Below, in pieces: positions 52,258 to 62,984 of a stretch of 64,000 nt of DNA. How positions within the stretch are numbered: position 1 is the stretch's first letter; every line of letters begins with the position of its first letter. Source of the stretch: Burkholderiales bacterium (lineage in GTDB: Bacteria; Pseudomonadota; Gammaproteobacteria; Burkholderiales; Burkholderiaceae_F); contig CP070661.1 in assembly GCA_020355165.1 (NCBI GenBank), positions 2,524,724 to 2,588,723 on the forward strand, given 5' to 3'. Made by a program: the position numbers and the translations under genes. The notes below the pieces were generated by a model that was not told the DNA's origin, made no database searches, and saw only the letters and a program-made list of their open reading frames with translations.

Positions 52258-55200
52258 CTACCTGTGCTCGTCGGCCGGCTGGGTCACCAGGGCCGTGGCT
52301 CCGCCGCGCGACGCCCTTTCGCCGCGCTTCAGCCAGCGCGCTTCGAACGCGTCGAGGTAGGAATAGATCACCGGCACCACCACCAGGGTCAGCAGCGTCG
52401 AGGTGATGACCCCGCCGATGATGGCGCGGCCCATCGGCGCCTGCATCTCGGCACCCTCACCGAGACCGAGTGCAAGAGGCAGCATGCCGAAGGTCATCGC
52501 CGCGGTGGTCATCAGGATCGGCCGCAGCCGCACCTGCCCGGCGGCGATCAGCGCCTCCAGCCGCGACAGGCCGCGCTTCTGGCCGTGGTTGGCGAAGTCC
52601 ACCAGCAGGATGGCGTTCTTGGTCACCAGCCCCATCAGGAAGACGATGCCGATCATCGAGAAGATGTTCAGCGTCGTGCCGGTGGCCAGCAGCGCCAGCA
52701 TGACGCCGACGATCGACAGCGGCAGCGAGGCCATGATCGCAATCGGCTGGATGAAGCTGCCGAACTGCGATGCCAGCACGATGTAGATGAAGATCACCGC
52801 CAGCGCCAGCGCGCTCATGATGGCGGCGCCGACCTCCTGCTGGTCGCGGATCTGCCCGCCGACGTCGAACCGCAACCCCGGCGGCAGCTCGTAGTTCTTG
52901 ACCAGCTGCTGCACTTCCTCGCCGGCGTCGCCGGCCGGCCGGCCCTCGACGTTGGCAAACAGCGCCACCCGCCGCTGCAGGTCCTGCCGCCGGATGTTCT
53001 CGGGATTGAAGCTGCGCTCGATGGTGGCGATCGCGCGCAGCGGCACGACTTCCGCCGAACCGTCGGGCCGGGTTCGCGCGGTGGCGATGTTCAGGTTGGC
53101 GATGTCGTCGATCACCGTGCGGTTGTCGCGCGGCAGCTGCGTGATCACCTCGTAGTTCTGCCCGTCCGGCGCCAGCCAGTAGCCGGAGTTCTCGCCGCCG
53201 ACCAGCGCCCGCAGCGTGCCGCCGAGCTGCGCGTGCGTGATGCCGTACTCGGCGGCAAGCTCGGGCTTCAGCCGCACGGCCAGCGCCGGCGTTCCGTCCT
53301 TGACCGTGATGTCGACGTCGGTGACGCCCCGGATCTGCGACACCTTCTGCTTGAAGTCGGCCATCACCCGGTTCATCGCCTCCTGGTCGTTGCCCAGCAG
53401 CGCGACGTAGATCGCGCCGCTGAAGCCGACCGTCAGCTGCACCCCCGGGATGCCGGCGACCCTCTTGCGGATCGCCTCCTCGATCTTCTTCTGCGTCCGC
53501 TTGCGCTCCGCCCGCGGCACCAGCTTCAGGTTGATGCGGCCGTTGTTCTTCGCGCCGTCGGTGCCGATGCTGGTGTCTATCGAGGCGATCTCCGGGAATT
53601 CCTTCAGCACTTCCTCGACCCGCCTGACGCGCTCGTCCGCGTACTCGAGGCTCGAGCCGACCGGCATCGTCAGCCTGACGCTGGTGAAGCTCTCGTCGGC
53701 CTCCGGCATCAGTTCGCCGCCGACGATGCCGGCGATCGGGATGCTCAGCAGGAAGCTCGCCGTGGCGATCGCCAGGGTGGTCTTGCGCCGAGCCAGCGCC
53801 AGGCGCAGCAGCCGGTCATAGATCTCGTGCCAGCGGTCGACCCAGCGCTCGAACACCGTCAGCACGCGGCCGACCAGCGGCGCGTCCTTGGCCCCCTGCG
53901 GCGGGTCGCGCCAGACTGCGGACAGCATCGGGTCGAGCGTGAAACTGACGAACAGCGAAACGAGCACCGCGACCACCACGGTGATGCCGAACGGGTAGAA
54001 GAACTTGCCGACGATGCCGCCCATGAAGGCGATCGGCACGAACACGGCGACGATCGAGAACGTGGTGGCCAGCACCGCCAGGCCGATCTCTTCGGTGCCC
54101 TCGCGCGCGGCGGTGTAGTGGTCCTTGCCCATGCGGATATGGCGGACGATGTTCTCGCGCACCACGATCGCGTCGTCGATCAGCAGGCCGATGCACAGCG
54201 ACAGCGCCATCAGCGTCATGTAGTTCAGCGTGAAGCCGAAGGCGTAGACGGCGATGAAGCTGGCGATCACCGCGATCGGCAGCGTCAGCCCGGTGATCAC
54301 CGTGCTGCGCCAGCTGCCGAGGAACAGGAACACGATCAGCACCGTGAGCGCCGCGCCCTCCATGATCGTGTGCTTGACGTTGTCGACCGAATGCTCGACG
54401 AAGTCGGCCATCGCCCACATGAACTTCAGCTCCACACCGGGCGGCAGCTGCTTGCGGATGTCGGCGGCCGCCAGCTTGAGCTGCTTGCCGACCTCGACGA
54501 TGTTGGCATCCTGCGTCTTGAAGACCCAGACGCCGATCGCCGGCTGGCCGTCGACGCGGGTCAGCGAGCGGCGTTCGGCCTCGGCGTCGAGCACCTCGGC
54601 GACCTGCTCGAGCAGGATCGGCACGCCGGCGCGGCGGGCCACCACGATCTTGCCGAACTGCGCCGGCGACGACAGCCGGCCGTCGACACGGACGATCGCC
54701 TCCGACGTCTGATTGGAGATCGTGCCCACCGGAACGCTGACGTTGGCGTTGCGCAGCGCCGCCACCACCTGGTCGACCGTCAGTCCGTAGGCGGTCAGCC
54801 GGACCGGATCGACGCGCGCCTGGATCTGGCGCGTCACGGTGCCGCCGAGGTTGACCCGGCCGACGCCGTTGATGCGCTCGAAGCCCTTCTGCACTACCTG
54901 CTCGGCGAGCAGCGTCAGCTCGCGCGGCGAGCGCCCCTGCCCCAGCAGGGCGAACGAGGCGACCGGCTGGTCGTTCTCGGTCTCCGCACGCTGCACGACC
55001 GGATCCTTGGCGTCGCGCGGGAAGCTGGCGCGGATCTGCGCCAGCTTGTCGCGCACCTCCTGCATGGCGCGGGTGGTGTCGACGTCGAGGCGGAACTCGA
55101 CCCAGGTCAGCGAGCGCCCCTCGTCCGAGCGCGACAGGATGCGCTTGACGCCGGCCACGGTATTGACCGCGTTTTCGATCGGCTTGGCGAGATCATTCTC

Positions 55201-55377
55201 GACCTGCTCCGGCGAGGCGCCCGGGTAGCTGACCCAGACCATCACGCCGGGCGGCGCCACGTCCGGCATCGGCTCGACGCCGAGGCGGGCGTAGGAAAAC
55301 AGGCCCAGCACCGTCAGCGCGACCATCACCATGGTCGTGAACACCGGGTGGTTGATCGAGACGCGCGTCATCCACAT
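52258..55377 (-). CDS. RND family efflux transporter permease
   Basis: A 1039-residue inner-membrane RND pump of the AcrB/MexB type. The first span begins [20 protein letters not shown], and the porter loops carry [20 protein letters not shown]. The membrane domain has [17 protein letters not shown] with the Asp pair of the proton relay, and the second half has [19 protein letters not shown]. Large periplasmic loops are as usual. It lies 19 bp behind the adaptor gene on the same strand. No outer-membrane channel gene is next to them, so they probably share a TolC elsewhere. The substrates are unknown. Confidence 0.95.
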   Translation of the reverse strand: MWMTRVSINHPVFTTMVMVALTVLGLFSYARLGVEPMPDVAPPGVMVWVSYPGASPEQVENDLAKPIENAVNTVAGVKRILSRSDEGRSLTWVEFRLDVDTTRAMQEVRDKLAQIRASFPRDAKDPVVQRAETENDQPVASFALLGQGRSPRELTLLAEQVVQKGFERINGVGRVNLGGTVTRQIQARVDPVRLTAYGLTVDQVVAALRNANVSVPVGTISNQTSEAIVRVDGRLSSPAQFGKIVVARRAGVPILLEQVAEVLDAEAERRSLTRVDGQPAIGVWVFKTQDANIVEVGKQLKLAAADIRKQLPPGVELKFMWAMADFVEHSVDNVKHTIMEGAALTVLIVFLFLGSWRSTVITGLTLPIAVIASFIAVYAFGFTLNYMTLMALSLCIGLLIDDAIVVRENIVRHIRMGKDHYTAAREGTEEIGLAVLATTFSIVAVFVPIAFMGGIVGKFFYPFGITVVVAVLVSLFVSFTLDPMLSAVWRDPPQGAKDAPLVGRVLTVFERWVDRWHEIYDRLLRLALARRKTTLAIATASFLLSIPIAGIVGGELMPEADESFTSVRLTMPVGSSLEYADERVRRVEEVLKEFPEIASIDTSIGTDGAKNNGRINLKLVPRAERKRTQKKIEEAIRKRVAGIPGVQLTVGFSGAIYVALLGNDQEAMNRVMADFKQKVSQIRGVTDVDITVKDGTPALAVRLKPELAAEYGITHAQLGGTLRALVGGENSGYWLAPDGQNYEVITQLPRDNRTVIDDIANLNIATARTRPDGSAEVVPLRAIATIERSFNPENIRRQDLQRRVALFANVEGRPAGDAGEEVQQLVKNYELPPGLRFDVGGQIRDQQEVGAAIMSALALAVIFIYIVLASQFGSFIQPIAIMASLPLSIVGVMLALLATGTTLNIFSMIGIVFLMGLVTKNAILLVDFANHGQKRGLSRLEALIAAGQVRLRPILMTTAAMTFGMLPLALGLGEGAEMQAPMGRAIIGGVITSTLLTLVVVPVIYSYLDAFEARWLKRGERASRGGATALVTQPADEHR

Positions 55378-55396
55378 GGGATTGCTCCGCCGCCGC

Positions 55397-56566
55397 TCAG
55401 CGCGTCATCGCCAGCGACGATCGCGCCGCCACCTTGGGCTCGGCGCTGACGATGTTGGCCAGCATGCCCTCGCGCAGGTTGTCGAACTTGGTCCCGATCA
55501 CCTGCTCGGCTTCGGTCAGCCCCGAAGTGATCTCGATGCGCTGCAGGCGCTCGTCGCGCACCCCGGTGCCGACGTTGCGGCGGGCCAGCTTGCCGTCGGC
55601 GATGATCCAGACGTAGCGCTGTCCGCGGTCGTCCTGCACGGCGGTGACCGGCAGCGACGGTACGGCCGCCTCGCCGCCGATCTGCAGCCTGACCCGGGCG
55701 AACATGCCGCCGCGCAACCGTCCGTCGTCGTTCGGCAGCAGGATGTAGACGGCGATCATCCGCGAGCCCGCCTCGGTGGTCGGGTTGATGCGGTCGATCC
55801 GGCCCGGGTAGGGACGGCCCGCCAGCCCCTCGATCTCGACCTCGACCTCGGCGCCCTCGGCGATCCTGGCCACGTCGGCGACCGGTGCCTGCGCCTGTAC
55901 CTCGAGCCGCGACAGGTCGACGATGTGCAGCAGCGGCGCGTCGAACGGCACCTTCTCGCCCGGCTGCACGAAGCGCTTCGCCACCTGGCCCGCGATCGGC
56001 GCGCGCACCACCGCGTCGGACAGCAGCAGCTGCGTCTGCGCAACCTGCGCCTCGGCGGCCTGCACCGCGGCCGCCTGCGCCCGAAAGGCATCGTCGGCGG
56101 TGTCGAAGGCGTTCTGCGAGATGAAGCTCTGCTTCACCAGCTGCGCGTTCGACGCCCGGGTGCGCTCGGTCTGCGCCAGCGTGGCCCGCGCCGATTCCAG
56201 CGTCGCCTGCCGCTCGGCCAGCTGGTTGCGCAGCTGTGCGGTGTCGAACTCGGCGATCACCTGCCCGGCTGCCACGCGGTCGCCCTCGCGCACCGGCAGC
56301 CGCCGCACTTCGGCCGACAGCTTCGACCGCACGGTGGCCTGGTTGAACGCCTGCACGGTGCCCGGCATCGCCAGCTCGACCGACAGCCGGTGCGGCGCCA
56401 GCCGCACGACGTCGCTGGCGGCGAAGGCCAGCGGCGGCTGCTCCTTCTTCTGCTCCGCCGAGGCGCCGATCTTCAGCACGCCCTTCTGCACGGCCAACCA
56501 CGCCCCTGCGCTGACCAGCAGGGCCAAGCCGGCCACGATCATCCAGCGAGTCTTGCTCTTGCTCAT
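55397..56566 (-). CDS. RND efflux adaptor (membrane fusion protein)
   Basis: A 389-residue periplasmic adaptor. It has an N-terminal anchor (RWMIVAGLALLVSAGAWLAV), the lipoyl-like halves (VRREGDRVAAGQVIAEFDTA-type and VVRAPIAGQVAKRFVQPGEK), a coiled-coil hairpin with NQLAERQATLESARATLAQT, a beta-barrel and a membrane-proximal domain. ATG 56566 is preceded by GGGGGAAAGG. It is the first gene of the leftward adaptor-pump pair. No lipobox is seen. No regulator gene is nearby. Confidence 0.94.
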   Translation of the reverse strand: MSKSKTRWMIVAGLALLVSAGAWLAVQKGVLKIGASAEQKKEQPPLAFAASDVVRLAPHRLSVELAMPGTVQAFNQATVRSKLSAEVRRLPVREGDRVAAGQVIAEFDTAQLRNQLAERQATLESARATLAQTERTRASNAQLVKQSFISQNAFDTADDAFRAQAAAVQAAEAQVAQTQLLLSDAVVRAPIAGQVAKRFVQPGEKVPFDAPLLHIVDLSRLEVQAQAPVADVARIAEGAEVEVEIEGLAGRPYPGRIDRINPTTEAGSRMIAVYILLPNDDGRLRGGMFARVRLQIGGEAAVPSLPVTAVQDDRGQRYVWIIADGKLARRNVGTGVRDERLQRIEITSGLTEAEQVIGTKFDNLREGMLANIVSAEPKVAARSSLAMTR

Positions 56567-56740
56567 CCTTTCCCCCGCGCTCGCCGTGCCCTGGCAGGGC
56601 GCAGGCGAGCCGATCCCGATTGGTGTCGCGAATTGTCGGAGCGCCGCGCCCAAGCCGCCATCGGCTTGCGACGGAATGCGGCTGCGCGCGACGAAACGCA
56701 AAGGCTGCGGACGAGGCAGTGCACGGCGGCGTCCCTGCCG

Positions 56741-58732
<1,992 letters not shown>

Positions 58733-58771
58733 CAGGTCGACACCGAAGTTTCAATGCCCGGCGGCGCCGGC

Positions 58772-58794
58772 TTTTCCACAGAAAGTGTGGACAA
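58772..58794. promoter_or_regulatory. Inverted pair of DnaA-box-like sites upstream of parE
   Basis: TTTTCCACA (58772-58780) and TGTGGACAA (58786-58794) face each other over 5 bp. Each is within one mismatch of the DnaA-box consensus TTATNCACA. They lie 40-62 bp before the parE ATG, where a promoter is expected, so they could link parE to replication. The match could also be chance or another regulator's palindrome (TTNTCCACA-N5-TGTGGANAA). Confidence 0.4.
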
Positions 58795-58875
58795 CGACCG
58801 CCTCGCCGCCGGAAAAGCGCGCCGCGACGGGGCTCTCACTGGCTTGCTCAATCGGAGTGCAGCCGCCGGCCCGGC

Positions 58876-59028
58876 TCAGCGCAGGCCGCACAGCTGCGCC
58901 AGGGCCGCCCAGTCCAGCCGCATGTCGGGATGCAGGTAGCTGACGAAGCCTGCCGCCAGCACCGCCGCAGCCGCCGCCCAGAGGAGCACGCGGCGCAGTC
59001 CCAGCGAACGCCTGCGACCCGCCCTCAT
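58876..59028 (-). CDS. Small single-span membrane protein
   Basis: A 50-residue protein with a basic start (MRAGRRRSLGLRR), one hydrophobic span (VLLWAAAAAVLAAGFVSYL) and a short end HPDMRLDWAALAQLCGLR. It starts 2 bp after the MFS stop codon, so it is likely co-translated with it. It has no known family that I recognise. The topology would place the C-terminus in the periplasm by the positive-inside rule. Confidence 0.65.
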   Translation of the reverse strand: MRAGRRRSLGLRRVLLWAAAAAVLAAGFVSYLHPDMRLDWAALAQLCGLR

Positions 59029-59030
59029 CT

Positions 59031-60251
59031 CTAGGCACGCACCGCGTCGTCTGCTCTGCGGGCGGCCATGGCCCGCTCGTCGATCGGCCAGGACAGCGCC
59101 GCCGCTGCGAGCGCCAGCGCAATGCCCAGCCACCACACCAGGTCGTAAGAGCCAAAGCGCTCGAAGGTCCAGCCGCCCAGCCAGACACCGATGAAGCTGC
59201 CGATCTGATGGCCGAGGAAGACCAGCCCGTACAGGGTCGCCGTGTAACGCAGCCCGTAGATCTGGCCGATCAGCCCGCTGGTGAGCGGCACCGTACCCAG
59301 CCACAGCAGTCCGATGCCGGCGGCGAACACGTAGAGCACCAGCGGCGTGAGCGGGAACAGCAGCAGCAAGGCGATGAATACGGCGCGCAGTGCATAGATC
59401 GAGCCGAGCAGGTTCTTCTTGCTGTACCGCCCGCCGAGCCAGCCGCAGCCATAGGAGCCGACCACGTTGAACAGGCCGATCAGGCCGATCGCCAGTGCGC
59501 CGTCGAAGGCGGACAGCCCGCCGTCGACCACGAAGGACGGCAGGTGCAGGGTGATGAACGAGACGTGGAAGCCGCAGACGAAGAAGCTCCAGAACAGGAA
59601 GTGGTAGGAGCGATGGCCGAGCGCCTGGCGGAAGGCCGCCGACAACGACTGGTGCAGCTGGTCCGCGCCAGCCGCGGCCCGGCCCTGCAGGAGCAAGGCC
59701 AGCGGCATGCCGAAGCTCGCCGCCACCGACAGCAGCAGCAGCGCCGTGTGCCAGTCGAACTGCGCGATCAGTTGCTGGGCAAACGGCACCATCAGGAACT
59801 GGCCGGCCGAGCCGCCGGCACTTGCCATGCCGAGTGCGAGGCTGCGCCTTTCCGGTGGCACGGCGCGCGCCACCACGCCGAGGATGACGCCGAAAGTGGT
59901 GCCGCCCTGGCCGAGCCCGACCAGCACGCCGGCGGACAGGTAAAGCGTCGCGGCACTGTCGGAGTAGCCCATCGACAGCAGGCCGATCGCGTACAGCAGG
60001 GCGCCGAGGGCGATCGTCCGCCCGGAGCCGTACTTGTCAGACAGCGCCCCGAACAGCGGCGCACCGAGCCCCCAGACCAGATTCTGGATGGCGAAGGCGA
60101 GCGAGAAGGTCTCGCGGCTGAACCCCTTGTCGAGGCCCATCGGCTGCATCAGCAGGCCGAATGTCGCCCGCACGCCCATGGCGATCAGCAGCACCACGAT
60201 CGACGCCGTGATGACGACGGTGGCGCTGCGCTGTGCGGACGAGGACATCAA
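59031..60251 (-). CDS. MFS transporter
   Basis: A 406-residue major facilitator superfamily protein with 12 predicted spans. It shows the loop 2-3 motif GALSDKYGSGRTIALGAL and the matching second-half motif GWLGGRYSKKNLLGSIYALR. The pattern ILGVVARAVPPERRSLALGM fits the group near oxalate/formate and monocarboxylate transporters (MCT-like), but the substrate is not clear. It is leftward, with a 50-residue membrane protein immediately downstream and tRNA-Arg divergent upstream. Confidence 0.92.
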   Translation of the reverse strand: MMSSSAQRSATVVITASIVVLLIAMGVRATFGLLMQPMGLDKGFSRETFSLAFAIQNLVWGLGAPLFGALSDKYGSGRTIALGALLYAIGLLSMGYSDSAATLYLSAGVLVGLGQGGTTFGVILGVVARAVPPERRSLALGMASAGGSAGQFLMVPFAQQLIAQFDWHTALLLLSVAASFGMPLALLLQGRAAAGADQLHQSLSAAFRQALGHRSYHFLFWSFFVCGFHVSFITLHLPSFVVDGGLSAFDGALAIGLIGLFNVVGSYGCGWLGGRYSKKNLLGSIYALRAVFIALLLLFPLTPLVLYVFAAGIGLLWLGTVPLTSGLIGQIYGLRYTATLYGLVFLGHQIGSFIGVWLGGWTFERFGSYDLVWWLGIALALAAAALSWPIDERAMAARRADDAVRA

Positions 60252-60328
60252 TGGGATCGATCGACGAAGCGCGCGATTCTACGGCAGCGCCTGCAGGCGA
60301 CGAGACGCGAACCGACGAGGCGCGAACT

Positions 60329-60334
60329 TATACT
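60329..60334 (+). promoter_or_regulatory. Candidate -10 element of tRNA-Arg
   Basis: AACTTATACTCC gives TATACT 8 bp before the tRNA 5' end, a good place for a -10 with the start near the mature 5' end. The -35 region is not clear. Confidence 0.6.
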
Positions 60335-60342
60335 CCGGCGCA

Positions 60343-60414
60343 CTCCCCGTAGTTCAATGGATAGAACGGGCGCCTCCTAAGCGCCAGATCTGGGTTCGAT
60401 TCCCGGCGGGGGGA
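60343..60414 (+). tRNA. tRNA-Arg (anticodon CCU), CCA not encoded
   Basis: A 72-nt cloverleaf: acceptor arms CUCCCCG and CGGGGGG (with one U-G pair), D arm GUUC/GAAC, anticodon loop CUCCUAA with stem GGCGC/GCGCC, and T arm CUGGG-UUCGAUU-CCCGG. The anticodon CCU reads AGG, so it is a rare-codon tRNA in this GC-rich genome. The base after the discriminator A is C, followed by GC, so CCA is added after transcription. This differs from the tRNA-Ile2 in this window, which encodes CCA. It is directly followed by a long hairpin. Confidence 0.9.
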
Positions 60415-60462
60415 CGCTTTCGCGAGAGCAAGACGCACCTGCGTGCGTCTTGCGCGAAAGCG
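60415..60462 (+). other. Long hairpin abutting tRNA-Arg
   Basis: GCAAGACGCAC (60428-60438) and GTGCGTCTTGC (60443-60453) form a perfect 11-bp stem with a CTGC loop. CGCTTTCGC (60415-60423) and GCGAAAGCG (60454-60462) extend it by nine pairs with a GAGA bulge on the left arm. The structure begins at the first base after the tRNA. It may be a terminator without a U-tract, a processing signal or part of the repeat that follows. Confidence 0.7.
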
Positions 60463-60608
60463 CCCGAGCGCCTATGAGCGCGAGGGGCGCGGCCGCCAGG
60501 CCGCGAGTTGCCACGAAGTCACACACTCGCGCTGCATCCTTCTTGCGCGAAAGCGCCCGAGCGCCTGTGAGCGCGAGGGGCGCGGCCGCCAGGCTGCGGG
60601 CCGCCACC
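60449..60608. repeat. Two-copy direct repeat with 94-bp period
   Basis: Copies of about 66 bp at 60449-60514 and 60543-60608 agree at about 61 of 66 positions. Both start CTTGCGCGAAAGCGCCCGAG and end near GCCGCCAC-like bases. The first copy overlaps the right arm of the tRNA hairpin. It lies in the 275-bp gap between tRNA-Arg and orn. Short open frames across it on either strand repeat LARKRPSA- or LAAAPLA-like peptides, which is an effect of the DNA repeat. It may be a repetitive extragenic element present elsewhere in the genome. Confidence 0.85.
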
Positions 60609-60689
60609 ACAAGTCCGGCCCGAAATGCCCGCGCGCGCCACCGGCCCTCATGGGGACGAGCGAGCCGGCCAAGCCGGCAGCGGCGAAGC

Positions 60690-61268
60690 CTACGGCTGGA
60701 TGAAGTGCTGCCGGTAATGCCGCATCTCGTCGATCGACTCGTAGATGTCGGCGAGCGCCTCGTGCCTGCTCTTCTTCTCGAACGAGCGGTAGACGTCCGG
60801 CTTCCAGCGCCGCGCCAGCTCCTTCAGCGTGCTGACGTCCAGATTGCGGTAGTGAAAGAACGCCTCGAGTTGCGGTAGCCACCGCGCCATGAAGCGGCGG
60901 TCCTGGCAGATCGAGTTGCCGCACATCGGCGACTTGCCCGCCGGCACCAGGGCCTGCAGGAAGTCGATCATCTGCTGCTGCACCTGCCCTTCGTCGAGCG
61001 AACTCGCCCTCACCCGCTCGGTCAGCCCGGAGCGGCCGTGGGTGGCCGTGTTCCACGAATCCATGCCCGCCAGCACCCGATCGCCCTGATGCACGACAAG
61101 CACCGGCCCCTCGGCGAGCACCTCGAGCTGGGCATCGGTGACGACCACCGCGATCTCCAGCACCCGGTCGGTGTCCGGATTCAGGCCGCTCATCTCCATG
61201 TCGACCCAGACGAGGTTGTTCTCGTCGAAGCGCGCGTGGCGGGCGGCTGTGCCTGGGGCCTGTGACAT
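60690..61268 (-). CDS. orn: Oligoribonuclease
   Basis: A 192-residue 3'-5' exonuclease that degrades dinucleotides from RNA decay and c-di-GMP breakdown (pGpG). The DEDDh residues are visible: Asp and Glu in [13 protein letters not shown], an Asp in [14 protein letters not shown], and His and Asp in [15 protein letters not shown]. The conserved [14 protein letters not shown] and the ending YRQHFI are present. Length is normal. It is leftward and divergent from the M48 protease gene, with 92 bp between. orn beside an M48 protease and rsgA is a known proteobacterial neighbourhood. Confidence 0.97.
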   Translation of the reverse strand: MSQAPGTAARHARFDENNLVWVDMEMSGLNPDTDRVLEIAVVVTDAQLEVLAEGPVLVVHQGDRVLAGMDSWNTATHGRSGLTERVRASSLDEGQVQQQMIDFLQALVPAGKSPMCGNSICQDRRFMARWLPQLEAFFHYRNLDVSTLKELARRWKPDVYRSFEKKSRHEALADIYESIDEMRHYRQHFIQP

Positions 61269-61360
61269 AATTTTTCCGCTTCCCTAGCGGCCGATTCTCG
61301 CACGCATGCCCGGCATGGCCGCCGCCGGGCCGATGCGCTCGCCGTGCCGCCACCTGCCCG

Positions 61361-62620
61361 ATGGCCACAACGTTCACCGTCCTGTTCGTCTTGTTCCTGC
61401 TGCTGATGATCGGGCTCAAGCTCTGGCTCGCGACTCGGCAGATTCGGCACGTCGCACGTCACGCACTCGACGTGCCGGCGCAGTTCGCCAGCCGCATCAG
61501 TCTCGAAGCACACCGCAGGGCCGCCGCCTACACGATCGCCCGCCAGCGTCTGGCGCTGCTGGAAGCGGCAGTTGGCGTCGTCTTGCTCGTCTCGCTGACG
61601 CTGCTCGGCGGCGTGCAGGCGCTCGCCACCATAGTCGGCGAGTGGATGGGCAGCGGCCTGGCCGCGCAGGTGGCGATCGTCGCCGGCGTTGCCGTCATCC
61701 TCGGTGCAGCAGACCTACCCTTCGAGTGGTACCGCCAGTTCCACATCGAGGAGAAGTTCGGCTTCAATCGGATGACGCCGAGACTGTTCCTCGTCGACCT
61801 GCTCAAGTCGGTCCTCGTCGCCGCTGTGCTGGGTCTGCCGCTGCTGGCCCTGGTGCTGTGGCTGATGGGGGCGGCCGGCGCCTACTGGTGGCTTTACGCC
61901 TGGGCGGCGTGGGTCGGCTTCAACGCCGCGGTGCTGGTCCTGTACCCGACCGTCATCGCGCCGCTGTTCAACCGCTTCGAGCCGCTCGCCGACAGCGACC
62001 TGGCAGCGCGCATCGGTGCGCTGCTCGACCGCACCGGTTTCTCGAGCCGCGGCGTCTTCGTGATGGACGGCTCGCGACGCTCGGCACACGGCAACGCATA
62101 CTTCACCGGGCTGGGTCGCGCCAAGCGGATCGTTTTTTTCGATACGTTGCTGCAACGGCTGCAGCCGCCGGAGATCGAGGCGGTGCTGGCGCACGAACTC
62201 GGCCACTTCAAGCGGCGCCACATCGCCAAACGGCTGGCGTTCTCGTTCATCGCCAGCCTGGCCTTCCTCGCCGCGCTCGGCTGGCTGGCCGGCGCCGGCT
62301 GGTTCTATCAGGGGCTGGGCGTCACGCCGGCGCTCGACGGGACGCACCACGCCGTAGCGCTGGTGCTGTTCATCCTGGTGGTGCCGGTGTTCACGTTCGT
62401 GCTGGCGCCGATCGCCAGCCGCATCTCGCGCCAGCACGAATTCGAGGCGGACGCCTTTGCGGTGGCGCACACCAGCGGCAGCGACCTGGCCAGCGCGCTG
62501 GTCAAGCTGTACGAGGACAACGCCGCCACGCTGACGCCCGACCCGGTGCATTCGGCCTTCTACGACTCGCACCCGCCGGCGGCGATCCGCATCGCGCGCC
62601 TGCAGTCGGGCCTCGCCTGA
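61361..62620 (+). CDS. M48 family zinc metalloprotease (Ste24-like)
   Basis: A 419-residue integral-membrane protease related to CAAX prenyl protease 1 (Ste24). It has a HExxH motif at LAHELGHFKRRH (His278, Glu279, His282) and a third ligand in HEFEADAFA (about residue 355), with around seven membrane spans. The N-terminal domain has the FGFNRMTPRLF motif of peptidase M48 N. In bacteria without prenylation it probably cleaves membrane proteins. It is followed by the pterin dehydratase with a 7-bp gap, then rsgA, in one rightward unit. Confidence 0.93.
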   Translation: MATTFTVLFVLFLLLMIGLKLWLATRQIRHVARHALDVPAQFASRISLEAHRRAAAYTIARQRLALLEAAVGVVLLVSLTLLGGVQALATIVGEWMGSGLAAQVAIVAGVAVILGAADLPFEWYRQFHIEEKFGFNRMTPRLFLVDLLKSVLVAAVLGLPLLALVLWLMGAAGAYWWLYAWAAWVGFNAAVLVLYPTVIAPLFNRFEPLADSDLAARIGALLDRTGFSSRGVFVMDGSRRSAHGNAYFTGLGRAKRIVFFDTLLQRLQPPEIEAVLAHELGHFKRRHIAKRLAFSFIASLAFLAALGWLAGAGWFYQGLGVTPALDGTHHAVALVLFILVVPVFTFVLAPIASRISRQHEFEADAFAVAHTSGSDLASALVKLYEDNAATLTPDPVHSAFYDSHPPAAIRIARLQSGLA

Positions 62621-62627
62621 GGCACGG

Positions 62628-62984
62628 ATGCGCACGGCCGCCGAACTGCTCGCCGCGCACTGCCAGCCGCTCGATGAGCAGGCCGCGATGACGACCGAGC
62701 AGGTCGAGGCGCAGCTCGCGGCGCTCCCGCAGTGGCGGCTGGTCGACGGCGCGATCAGCCGCCGCTACCGCTTCGGCGATTACTTCGAGACGATAGCCTT
62801 CGTCAATGCGCTGGCGTGGATGGTCCACCGCGAGGACCACCATCCGGAACTGCGGATCGGCTACCAGCAATGCGAGGTCAGCTTCAGCACGCACTCGGCG
62901 GGCGGCATCTCGGACAACGACTTCATCTGCGCTGCGAAGGCCGACGCGATCTTCACGCAGCGCTACGGCAGCGCGACTGAATGA
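62628..62984 (+). CDS. phhB: Pterin-4a-carbinolamine dehydratase
   Basis: A 118-residue member of the PCD/DCoH family, which dehydrates 4a-hydroxy-tetrahydropterin during aromatic amino acid hydroxylation. The active-site motif is REDHHPELRIGY, with the following VSFSTHSAGGISDNDFICAAKAD, all typical. A short helical N-terminus precedes it. There is no phenylalanine hydroxylase gene nearby; in such cases these proteins may serve in molybdopterin or other pterin use. It overlaps rsgA by 4 bp (ATGA), showing an operon with the GTPase. Confidence 0.93.
   Translation: MRTAAELLAAHCQPLDEQAAMTTEQVEAQLAALPQWRLVDGAISRRYRFGDYFETIAFVNALAWMVHREDHHPELRIGYQQCEVSFSTHSAGGISDNDFICAAKADAIFTQRYGSATE

Noticed and set aside
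60343-60690. An integrated element at tRNA-Arg
   Set aside because: There is no integrase, no att-like copy of the tRNA 3' end and no foreign-looking genes; the next gene is orn in a normal context.
60443-60703. Short open frames on both strands across the repeat next to tRNA-Arg
   Set aside because: They encode only repeated LARKRPSA or LAAAPLA-type peptides produced by the DNA repeat, without a ribosome site or homology.
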